Source: WTJO01 sp965660165
Lineage (GTDB): Bacteria > Pseudomonadota > Alphaproteobacteria > Puniceispirillales > Puniceispirillaceae
DNA length: 10,052 nt
Assembly: GCA_965660165.1 (NCBI GenBank)
Contig: CBFHYU010000041.1
Coordinates: 1 to 10,052 of the forward strand
Direction of reading: 5' to 3'
Part shown: positions 1-6,659 of the stretch, one piece after another
How positions within the stretch are numbered: the first letter of the stretch is position 1
Layout of the letters: each line of letters begins with the position of its first letter
The notes under the pieces: model-generated
The model's database searches: none
What the model was told of the DNA's origin: nothing
The model's input: only the letters and a program-made list of their open reading frames with translations
Translations under genes and position numbers: made by a program

Positions 1-1
1 C

Positions 2-487
2 CATATGGAGATGATGCCGCCACATTGTATGGGGGGTATGGGACCAGACCATATGGCGAATATGCCGCCTGATTGCATGGGTGGTATGGGGCCAGATCAT
101 ATGGCGATGATGCCGCCTGATACAATGGGCGCTATGAGTCCAGATCAGACGGCAAATCTGCCACCAGATGTGGTGCCGCCGCCAGATGCGCCAGGTGATG
201 GCTGGAACATGGGCCCTGATGATGGTGGTATTTCGCCATTTGGCGGCTCAGAAGATGGGCTTCCACCAGTGAGTGACCCGATGAGTTCTATGGGAAGTGG
301 TGCTGTTAAAGGGGGAAGTGGTCCTATTGAACCACTTGATCCAGGCATAGATGCTGCTGTGAATGCCATTGATGAGACAGCCGCCGCAGGCATGGGTGAC
401 GGTATGGCAGATATGCCTGCCGATGGCATGGATGATGCGGCTGGTGCGGGTGCAGATTCAGATCCTGACCCTTCAGACGTTGTTTAG
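2..487 (+). CDS. Met/Asp/Gly-rich repeat protein, 5'-truncated; candidate type I secretion substrate
   Basis: Only the C-terminal ~162 residues are present. The reading frame is open to the window edge, and the first residues (HMEM) match the end of a repeat unit, so the true start lies upstream and the Met codon at 5 is probably internal. Three 16-residue repeats of the type MPPDCMGGMGPDHMAM are followed by a partial unit (LPPDVV). A Gly/Pro/Asp-rich, strongly acidic tail with few aromatic residues follows. No RTX nonapeptides (GGxGxDxxx) are visible. The protein ends in SDVV; an acidic residue followed by hydrophobic residues at the very C terminus is common in T1SS substrates. With the exporter genes directly downstream, a secreted or surface protein is the best guess, but I recognise no enzymatic domain. 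The Met/His/Asp repeats could bind metal or be purely structural. The missing N terminus may carry the informative domain. Confidence 0.75.
   Translation, partial: HMEMMPPHCMGGMGPDHMANMPPDCMGGMGPDHMAMMPPDTMGAMSPDQTANLPPDVVPPPDAPGDGWNMGPDDGGISPFGGSEDGLPPVSDPMSSMGSGAVKGGSGPIEPLDPGIDAAVNAIDETAAAGMGDGMADMPADGMDDAAGAGADSDPDPSDVV
14..157 (+). repeat. Three tandem 48-bp (16-codon) coding repeats
   Basis: Units lie at 14-61, 62-109 and 110-157. Their translations are MPPHCMGGMGPDHMAN, MPPDCMGGMGPDHMAM and MPPDTMGAMSPDQTAN. The first two are very similar at DNA level and differ mostly at third positions. The third has diverged (His and some Met lost), and a partial fourth (LPPDVV) starts at 158. The residues before position 14 match the end of another unit, so the array continues upstream. 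The gradient suggests repeat expansion with decay towards the unique C-terminal region. Confidence 0.9.
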
Positions 488-502
488 CCTCTGACAAAAT
501 TG

Positions 503-536
503 CCGGCACCAGAGATATTTCTGGTGCCGGTTTTTT
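503..536 (+). terminator. Rho-independent terminator between candidate substrate gene and exporter gene
   Basis: Positions 503-513 and 520-530 form a perfect 11-bp GC-rich stem (CCGGCACCAGA paired with TCTGGTGCCGG) around a 6-nt loop. Six T residues follow at 531-536. It begins 16 bp after the stop codon of the repeat protein and ends 18 bp before the start codon of the ABC gene. No promoter can fit in that gap, so the exporter genes must rely on readthrough or on a promoter further upstream. Confidence 0.93.
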
Positions 537-554
537 CCCTAGAAAGTTACGCAT

Positions 555-2723
555 ATGCTATCCGGAGCATTAGGTCTTCAGATTATTGTCAGACGCCTTG
601 GCGTTGAGCTTGGTGAACAGCAATTCAGCAAGATAAATGGCATTGATGATCGCGAGCTGACATTCAAAGAAATTAAAGCGATTGCCTCAGAACATGCTGT
701 GATCTGTAGGGCAGTAAAATCTAATCTTGATGGGCTTGGCAAGGCGCTAGAAAAACAGCCTGTTCTGGTGTTTTTGAAAAATGGTCGCTATGTTATTGCG
801 ATCAAATTAGTGTCCGAAGATGGCAAGCCACATACCATCACCATTATTGATCCCAAAGCATCTACCCCAAAGCCAGAATCAATCGCTATTGAAAAATTTA
901 CAGAATTATGGAGCGGCACAGGCTTTCTGTTCAAAAAGAGCAGAAAACTGGAAAAGACATCTGGCACCTTATCGCTGTCAGCGATTTTTGATGAAGTATT
1001 GGAAGATAAATGGTTGGCTATCCAGCTAATATTGATCATTCTATTTATCAATATTTTTGCATTATCGCCGATTGTATTTCTGATTATCGTGCTTGATAAG
1101 GTTGTGAATTATGAGAGCTATGCGACGTTATATGTGGTCGCTTCTGGCGTTTTGATAGCACATATTTTTAATTTTCTGCTGAGTTATTATAAAACCTCAA
1201 TAATCAATCTTGCTGCCGCAAAAATAGAAGCAAAATATGGTATGCAGATTTTTAGCAGGCTGATTAACCTTCCTGTATCTACCTTTGAGAAACAAAGCGC
1301 ACAATTTCCAAAGCTAGGTTCTAGCCTGAATACGGTCAGACAGCTGATTATTCATAAATTTTTGGGTATTATTACAGATATTGTCTCGGTGCTTGTATTT
1401 ACCCCTATCTTGCTGTTCTACAGCCCGCTTCTTGGGTCTGTTGTGATAGGCGCTTGTCTGCTGAACTCTCTGATTACCGCAATCCATAAACGCAGAAGTC
1501 AGTTAGTTCAAAAAGAGTATAATAGCTATTCTGCCGAACGCCAGCAGGTGCTTAATTCGGTGAGTGACGGCTTTATTGATATTAAGCGACTAGGGCTTGA
1601 AAAAGATATTATCAATGAGTGGAAGATTGTTGAAGGCAATTATCTGCGGTCAAATGACAGGAATATGGCCAGCAATTCGTTTCTATCCGAAGTTGGCACG
1701 CTGATAAATAATATCCTTACGGTCGTGGTACTGTTTTTGGGCGTTAATCTGGTATTTGCTGGCAGCCTATCCGCAGGTGTGCTGATTGGGGTGAATATGC
1801 TAATAGGCAAGATTTTTCGGCCTACCCAGTCGCTGGTGGAATTTCCTAGCGAAATGGCAAAGCTCTCACAAATACTTTCCTCGTTATCGTCAGCAGGCTC
1901 GCTATCTTCTGAAAATGTAAATGCAGGTAATTTTCATGATATTGTTGGCGGCATTACCTTCCGCGATGTTAGCTATGCGAAAGATGCAGCAGTGTCTCAG
2001 CTTGAGGCGGTATCCTTTTCAATCGACATGCATGAGACACTTGGCATCTGCGCTGAAAATAGTGATACCTCCCGCACGTTGGCTCATCTGCTACAAGGTC
2101 TATATCCGCCAAATTCAGGTTCTATTCTGATTGATGGCAATGATTTATCTAGCTTTAATCTTCAGCATCTGCGCACCAATGTATCGCTGGTAGATAATAC
2201 CAATCATTTCTTTTCAGGCAGTTTGCGCGATAATTTCCAAAAAGTGCTACCAAATGCCAATAATGACCGGATAGAATGGGCATGTAAAATGGCTAATCTG
2301 CTGGAAGATATGCAGGAACAGCAAATCACGCTGGAAAGTCAGGTTGGCGATCTTAGAGATGTCTGGTCAAAAGATTTCCAGATAAAGCTATCTCTGGCAC
2401 GGGCGATTATCCGCAATCCAAAAGTGCTTATCTTAGATGATATCCTGTCTGAAATGACAACAGATAGCATGCTAACCTTCAAAGCAAATTTTGATGTATT
2501 GTCGAAAAGTAGAACAGTGATTCTGATTTCAAAAGATATTTATAATCTCAGCCTATGTAAGAAAATCATGTATTTTGAAGGCAGTAAAATGGTTCAGTTC
2601 GGCGCCACCTCTGCAATGCTCTCAGAAGATGGGCCAATTAAAGAGCTTCTGAAAAAGCAGCTAAAGGTCATCAGCCCCCAATTTGAGCGCTATACAAGTG
2701 CGTTGATAAGAGGTGTCAGATGA
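555..2723 (+). CDS. T1SS ABC exporter with C39-like domain and degenerate ATPase motifs
   Basis: This is the inner-membrane ABC component of a type I secretion system, RtxB/LapB/HlyB-like; 722 aa is a full family length. Residues ~1-130 are a C39-like domain: the catalytic Cys is absent and the His position reads GRYV, so it should bind rather than cut substrate. Residues ~150-440 form the transmembrane domain, with hydrophobic segments near 153-180, 191-211, 270-310 and 385-420. Residues ~463-700 are an ABC ATPase fold with altered motifs. Walker A reads AENSDTSRT, with Ser506 in place of the invariant Lys. The Q-loop Gln is Asn548, the signature LSGGQ is WSKDF (604-608), the Walker B Glu is Asp629, the D-loop Asp is Thr635 and the H-loop His is Lys660. 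Only Walker B Asp628 is standard. The frame is intact, so this looks like a pseudo-ATPase needing a partner, not a broken gene. ATG 555 is the only ATG start after an in-frame stop at 540-542; its ribosome site (AGAAAG) is weak. The 3' end overlaps the adaptor gene by 4 bp. Confidence 0.9.
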   Translation: MLSGALGLQIIVRRLGVELGEQQFSKINGIDDRELTFKEIKAIASEHAVICRAVKSNLDGLGKALEKQPVLVFLKNGRYVIAIKLVSEDGKPHTITIIDPKASTPKPESIAIEKFTELWSGTGFLFKKSRKLEKTSGTLSLSAIFDEVLEDKWLAIQLILIILFINIFALSPIVFLIIVLDKVVNYESYATLYVVASGVLIAHIFNFLLSYYKTSIINLAAAKIEAKYGMQIFSRLINLPVSTFEKQSAQFPKLGSSLNTVRQLIIHKFLGIITDIVSVLVFTPILLFYSPLLGSVVIGACLLNSLITAIHKRRSQLVQKEYNSYSAERQQVLNSVSDGFIDIKRLGLEKDIINEWKIVEGNYLRSNDRNMASNSFLSEVGTLINNILTVVVLFLGVNLVFAGSLSAGVLIGVNMLIGKIFRPTQSLVEFPSEMAKLSQILSSLSSAGSLSSENVNAGNFHDIVGGITFRDVSYAKDAAVSQLEAVSFSIDMHETLGICAENSDTSRTLAHLLQGLYPPNSGSILIDGNDLSSFNLQHLRTNVSLVDNTNHFFSGSLRDNFQKVLPNANNDRIEWACKMANLLEDMQEQQITLESQVGDLRDVWSKDFQIKLSLARAIIRNPKVLILDDILSEMTTDSMLTFKANFDVLSKSRTVILISKDIYNLSLCKKIMYFEGSKMVQFGATSAMLSEDGPIKELLKKQLKVISPQFERYTSALIRGVR

Positions 2724-4660
2724 GTGCGAATGATACATTGCATCTTCTTCCGGGCGATTATGTGTTTCGTGAAGGCGAATATGGCCAGACTGCCTATCAG
2801 ATTGAGGCAGGCACGATTGAGCTGGTTAAAAATACAGGGGATAAGCATACTGTCCTTGCCGAGCTAGAAGCAGGCGCCCTATTTGGCGAGATGGCGATTA
2901 TTGAAAACAGCCCTAGAAGTGCTTCGGCGCGTGCCAAAACAGATTGCACGTTGAAAATCATCACAGAAGAGCGGCTAAAAAAACATCTTTCCAGCTCGCC
3001 CACAATCGCACTTGATATGATGCGCAGGCTGGCCAGCTATGCACGATCTGCAAATGAGCGGCTTACACGAGATGCGTTTGACGAACAAAGCCTTTCTGAG
3101 CAGAATCAGCAGAATAGCTCAGGCGGGCGCGCTGCCTCTAATGTGGATTTTTCAACCAATAAGACCTTACGTGAATTTAATGATGATATTGATGAATTCT
3201 CAAAAATATCGCCTAGCCGCCCATTATCTATTTCGGGGATGATTATCATTTTAATGATGGTTGCCTTTGCGATATGGGCAAGCATTGCTGAAATTGATGT
3301 TACTGTGTCTGCACGCGGCAAAATCATGACCTCAATTCCAAATGTGTTGGTACAGTCAAACTATTCTTCTGTTATCAAGACCATCCTTGTTGAAGAAGGC
3401 GAAGAAGTAGAAAAAGGTCAGCCTATTGCCTTGTTTGATGAAACCTTAATTGCCGCAGATTACCGCGATACCAAAAAACAGCTATCAGCTGTAGAAACAG
3501 ATATTGAACGCACAGAAGCAGAAATAAGTTTCATTTCGTCAAATCAGTTCAAGCCACCTGCCGATGCCTTGCAAAAAGCAATTTTTGATGACCAAGTGCT
3601 AGAGCTTTCTATGCAGAAGCGCGATTTCAATAACAAGATTGTCACACTTGAGGTTCAGCTTAAAAATATTGATTTTCAGCTTGAAACATCCAAACGACAG
3701 CTGAATGTAAAACGCCATTTGTTGGCATTTTTACAAGGCAGAAGGATTGACCAGATATCTGATAGCTATGAGCAGGCGCTATATGACAGCAAGGTTGAAC
3801 AGCTCAGCGTGTCACTTGATGATCTTACCGCACAAGTAGCTTTTCTTGATACTGAGGTTGCCCGCACCAAAAAGCTAGCCAAAGTGCGCCTTATTCCAGA
3901 AACAGAATTTGATAAAAAATTCCATGAACTTGAGCAGGCACGCCTGCAACAGCAAAAATTTCTAAGCTCAAATATTGCGACCTTGTTTGATGAAATTAGC
4001 GCGCTGGAACAGACCATTCATAGTGCAGAAATAGACAGACGTAAAAATGCCATCCAGCTGGAAAAAGAAGAGCTAGAAAATGAAAAATTTATCTCAGCTA
4101 TTCTAAGACAGAAAAACAGCTCGCTTCAGGAATTACAGCGCAAACGTCAGGGGCTAGATGAACGATTTGTAAAGCTGAATCGGCAGATAAAAGATGTTGA
4201 GGTAATCTCACCTATTTCAGGCACAATTTTGAAGCTTGAAGACAGGTTTGAAGGCTCAGTAATTGGGACAGGCGATATTATTGCGACGATTGTGCCAGAA
4301 GATGTGAATTATCATGTGGAGGTTGATATTGACCCGTCCGATATTACCCATGTCTATCAGGATGCAGAGGTGAAAATCCTGCTTGATGCTCTGCCTTCCC
4401 AAAAACATGGCGAGCTAAAAGGAAAAGTAGCTATGCTGTCCAGAGACACGGTGAATGAAGATGTGTTTGGTGAAAAGCGTGATGTATATCGCGCAGATGT
4501 CACAATTTTAGAAAATAATCTGGTCAAATTGCCAGACGGCTTTAAGTTACTGCCCAGCATGAGCGTAACAGGCAATATCAAATCAGGCAAAAGAACGATT
4601 ATGACCTATCTGTTATTCCCTGTGATTAAAACACTCAATACTTCATTTAGAGAGCCATAG
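2720..4660 (+). CDS. HlyD-family membrane fusion protein with N-terminal cyclic-nucleotide-binding domain
   Basis: This is the periplasmic adaptor of the type I secretion system, linking the ABC exporter to an outer-membrane TolC-type channel. Residues ~8-118 are a CNB domain of the Crp/PKA-regulatory type; the phosphate-binding cassette reads FGEMAIIENSPRSA (55-68) and keeps Glu57 and Arg66, the residues that contact ribose and cyclic phosphate. A polar linker (~120-168) leads to one transmembrane helix (~171-190). The HlyD part follows: split barrel-sandwich/lipoyl halves (~206-245 and ~494-525), a long periplasmic coiled coil (~245-490), a beta barrel (~528-622), and the usual C-terminal GKR...YLLFP...FREP motif. 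HlyD proteins are normally ~390-480 aa with a short cytoplasmic tail; the extra length here is mainly the CNB domain, plus a long hairpin. Topology puts the CNB domain in the cytoplasm. Start and upstream stop overlap as ATGA; AAGAGG ends 6 bp before the ATG. Coupling to the ABC gene implies one complex. Confidence 0.93.
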   Translation: MSANDTLHLLPGDYVFREGEYGQTAYQIEAGTIELVKNTGDKHTVLAELEAGALFGEMAIIENSPRSASARAKTDCTLKIITEERLKKHLSSSPTIALDMMRRLASYARSANERLTRDAFDEQSLSEQNQQNSSGGRAASNVDFSTNKTLREFNDDIDEFSKISPSRPLSISGMIIILMMVAFAIWASIAEIDVTVSARGKIMTSIPNVLVQSNYSSVIKTILVEEGEEVEKGQPIALFDETLIAADYRDTKKQLSAVETDIERTEAEISFISSNQFKPPADALQKAIFDDQVLELSMQKRDFNNKIVTLEVQLKNIDFQLETSKRQLNVKRHLLAFLQGRRIDQISDSYEQALYDSKVEQLSVSLDDLTAQVAFLDTEVARTKKLAKVRLIPETEFDKKFHELEQARLQQQKFLSSNIATLFDEISALEQTIHSAEIDRRKNAIQLEKEELENEKFISAILRQKNSSLQELQRKRQGLDERFVKLNRQIKDVEVISPISGTILKLEDRFEGSVIGTGDIIATIVPEDVNYHVEVDIDPSDITHVYQDAEVKILLDALPSQKHGELKGKVAMLSRDTVNEDVFGEKRDVYRADVTILENNLVKLPDGFKLLPSMSVTGNIKSGKRTIMTYLLFPVIKTLNTSFREP

Positions 4661-4668
4661 GCAGATAA

Positions 4669-5553
4669 TTATTTTTTAGCATATCGATCTTTGACCTTCA
4701 TAATTTCGATAAAGGCCTGATTGGAGACCTGTTGTGCTAAGGCTGGTCCTAAAATGCTGGCTTGACTAAGCTTGCCAGCAAAATCGCCTGACCAAAGATT
4801 TTTATGTCCGGGTGCATAGATGGTGACATTGATAGTCGCCCGTCCTCCACTTTCTTCAATTGTCCCTACCATCTGAAAATCATCAGCACTTGGATTTTTC
4901 TGGATAATACAATCTAGCCAGTCTTTGGTATTTAATTCCCGTTCAAGTGATTCAAGCAATGACGCTGACAAATCGCCTAGATTAGCCCCAGATGTGCTAA
5001 AGGGCACAACAGCGATAATAAGATTATCACTATCTTTTCGGATAAGCCCTTTTGAGCTTTGATTGATGCCGCCTGTACTCCAGACTTCAATCGGGGTTGA
5101 GATATTTTTCAATGATTGTTTGCCGCAATCCTTAAAATGTGTCCCCAATGTTTGGTCAAGACATAGATAGGTTGACGATGATATTGCAATATCTCCATTT
5201 TCGGCGATTGATTCTAGCCGTGCGGCGACATTTACCGTATCTCCGAAAACGTCATTATTTTCATGTTCTACATCACCAATATGGATACCAATCCGCAAGG
5301 TAAGCTTGTCATTATTTGTCAGAAATTCTTGCAGCTTTAAGGCACAAGTCACAGCCCCTGTTGCACTGCCAAATTCAATCAGCCAGCCATCTCCCATAGA
5401 TTTAATCAATCTGCCGCCATATCGTTGTAAATGCGGCATCAGCGTATCTTTATTGAATGCGCGTAACGCGTCTAGCGTACCTGCCTCATCCATACTCATC
5501 ATTCTGGAATAGCTTACGACATCAGCCATGAAAATGGCGCCTAAACTTCGCAT
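4669..5553 (-). CDS. Class III adenylyl cyclase with C-terminal FlgO/TolB_N-like domain
   Basis: It should make cAMP from ATP in the cytoplasm. Residues ~1-160 are a class III cyclase catalytic domain of the type common in rhizobia and other alphaproteobacteria. Both metal-binding Asp are present (Asp11 in MADVVSYS, Asp55 in MGDGW). Lys51 and Asp101 occupy the adenine-selecting positions, and Asn108 and Arg112 in GDTVNVAAR are the transition-state residues. It therefore appears active and ATP-specific. Residues ~178-260 (IAVVPF... ending NLWSGDF) resemble the FlgO/TolB-N-like domain that in larger relatives links the cyclase to TPR repeats; here the protein stops at 294 aa with no TPRs. There is no transmembrane segment. 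A good ribosome site (AGAGGG, 7 bp before ATG) supports the start. The gene converges on the adaptor gene with 8 bp between stop codons and diverges from the hydrolase gene. Confidence 0.9.
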   Translation of the reverse strand: MRSLGAIFMADVVSYSRMMSMDEAGTLDALRAFNKDTLMPHLQRYGGRLIKSMGDGWLIEFGSATGAVTCALKLQEFLTNNDKLTLRIGIHIGDVEHENNDVFGDTVNVAARLESIAENGDIAISSSTYLCLDQTLGTHFKDCGKQSLKNISTPIEVWSTGGINQSSKGLIRKDSDNLIIAVVPFSTSGANLGDLSASLLESLERELNTKDWLDCIIQKNPSADDFQMVGTIEESGGRATINVTIYAPGHKNLWSGDFAGKLSQASILGPALAQQVSNQAFIEIMKVKDRYAKK

Positions 5554-5560
5554 CTTACCG

Positions 5561-5565
5561 CCCTC
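5561..5565 (-). promoter_or_regulatory. Ribosome binding site of the cyclase gene
   Basis: Read on the minus strand this is GAGGG, 7 bp before the ATG at 5553. It is the best Shine-Dalgarno sequence in this part of the window and fixes the start at MRSLGAIF. Confidence 0.6.
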
Positions 5566-5591
5566 TTATCCGCAACCCTTACCGTTAGCTA

Positions 5592-5600
5592 ATTATCACA
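5592..5600 (-). promoter_or_regulatory. Candidate extended -10 promoter for the cyclase gene
   Basis: On the minus strand this reads TGTGATAAT, an extended -10 (TGn) followed by GATAAT, a 5/6 match to TATAAT. There is no good -35, as is usual for extended -10 promoters. The implied transcription start near 5585 would leave a leader of about 30 nt ending in the GAGGG ribosome site. Judged by eye only. Confidence 0.4.
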
Positions 5601-5671
5601 TGAGATTTTGTGAAAAATAAAGTAGTTTTGCATAAATCTGCCAGTTATGGCCAATTTGTACCAGCTATCTA

Positions 5672-5701
5672 TTGTCATGATTGGCGGATAGCGGCTATGC
5701 T
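5672..5701 (+). promoter_or_regulatory. Candidate sigma-70 promoter for the MBL-fold hydrolase gene
   Basis: TTGTCA (5672-5677, 5/6 to consensus) and TATGCT (5696-5701, 4/6) are separated by 18 bp and point to the downstream gene. The implied leader is ~65 nt. GGGAG at 5758-5762, 10 bp before the ATG, is the likely ribosome site. The match is modest. Confidence 0.3.
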
Positions 5702-5772
5702 TAAGTGACCAGAAAACTGCTTTTTTAGGCATCTTACAGTTGAGATGAGCAGAATGTGGGAGTGCAGGTATT

Positions 5773-6567
5773 ATGTTGCTGAAAATGCATGGGGTCAGAG
5801 GCAGTGTTCCCTCACCATCTGCAGATAAAGCCTATTTCGGGGGTAATACCAGCTGCATTGAAATTGCCACTGCAAACAGCCAGATTTTCTATGATGCAGG
5901 CACAGGCTTTGCGCATGCAACTGTAAATCCAGATGCCTCGCATCATCTTATGCTGTTTAGTCATTTTCACCATGACCATATTCAAGGATTAGGTTTTAAC
6001 CCTGCTATCTTTGATCCTGAAAACAGATTTTTGATGTCATCTGCACTTGTACCGCCAGCGCGGCTGACAGAGATTCTGTCTGACTATTATACGATGCCCT
6101 ACTTCCCCATTAACATGTTTGGCGCCTCACATAATGTGTCTATAGGCGAGTTTGAACAGACAGTTAACCCGCTAGCAGATGATATTCAAATCTCATCTAT
6201 CATGCTGAATCATCCTGGCGGGGCATGCGGATATAAATTTGAGCATGGCACAGCCAAAATCGCTATTTTGCTTGATAATGAATTTAGCCCAGACCAGCAA
6301 AAGACAATGGGGCATTTTTGCGAGGGCGCGGATTTGGTTATCTGGGATGGTACGTTCACAGATGCAGAGTTAAGAGATAAAACAGGCTGGGGGCATTCCA
6401 GCATTGAGCAGGCAATTGCATTTCGCGAAGTAGCAGATATCGGCCAGATGGTGATAACCCATCATGCGCCCTATCGTAGCGATGATGATATGGCCAAATT
6501 GCAAGATATTTATCATAGCCCTCAGCTTGTCTTTGCCAGAGACGGTATGTCATTTACCCTGTCATAA
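5773..6567 (+). CDS. MBL-fold metallohydrolase (Lactamase_B_2 type), possible phosphodiesterase
   Basis: A 264-aa cytoplasmic metallo-beta-lactamase-fold hydrolase without signal peptide. It opens with MHGVRGSVPSPS and YFGGNTSC, typical of a family usually annotated as PhnP-like or phosphodiesterase-like MBL hydrolases. Predicted metal ligands are all present: HFHHDH (64-69), His147 (LNHPGG), Asp168 (LLDNE) and His231 (THHAP). The conserved GWGHSS (205-210) also fits the family. The substrate cannot be read from sequence; relatives act on phosphodiesters such as cyclic nucleotides or tRNA 3' ends, or are uncharacterised. Its divergent placement beside an adenylyl cyclase, next to a CNB-containing adaptor, makes cAMP or a related cyclic nucleotide an attractive candidate; that is inference. 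The start has a GGGAG ribosome site 10 bp upstream. No clear terminator follows. Confidence 0.85.
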   Translation: MLLKMHGVRGSVPSPSADKAYFGGNTSCIEIATANSQIFYDAGTGFAHATVNPDASHHLMLFSHFHHDHIQGLGFNPAIFDPENRFLMSSALVPPARLTEILSDYYTMPYFPINMFGASHNVSIGEFEQTVNPLADDIQISSIMLNHPGGACGYKFEHGTAKIAILLDNEFSPDQQKTMGHFCEGADLVIWDGTFTDAELRDKTGWGHSSIEQAIAFREVADIGQMVITHHAPYRSDDDMAKLQDIYHSPQLVFARDGMSFTLS

Positions 6568-6659
6568 GACGCGCTAGAAATAGTGACGCTAAGATATACC
6601 CCTTTTAGATTCTTTATCACATGATTCTGTTTAATTCATGTAGCTGATATGGCGGCATC

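Noticed and set aside
555..950. Active C39 bacteriocin-processing peptidase domain in the ABC exporter
   Set aside because: The catalytic Cys is missing and the His position carries Arg-Tyr, so this is a C39-like non-proteolytic domain as in RTX exporters. There is therefore no reason to read the repeat protein as a double-glycine bacteriocin.
555..2723. Exporter gene as a pseudogene because of its abnormal ATPase motifs
   Set aside because: The frame is uninterrupted at full family length, the transmembrane and C39-like domains are well formed, and it is translationally coupled to an intact adaptor. A functional degenerate subunit is more likely.
4661..4680. T-rich stretch after the adaptor stop as an intrinsic terminator
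   Set aside because: No stem of more than 3 bp precedes the T run, and the run lies inside the last codons of the cyclase (Lys-Lys-stop).
5596..5613. TCACA and TGTGA arms resembling a CRP (cAMP receptor) site near the cyclase start
   Set aside because: The arms are in the reverse order (TCACA first, 8-bp spacer) relative to the CRP consensus TGTGA-N6-TCACA, so it is not a CRP operator. The left arm is better explained as part of an extended -10.
6614..6624. Second copy of the 11-mer TTATCACATGA, also present at 5593-5603
   Set aside because: The copies flank the hydrolase gene at unrelated sites. An 11-bp AT-rich match in 10 kb is not compelling, and the minus-strand promoter it would form has no same-strand gene directly downstream.
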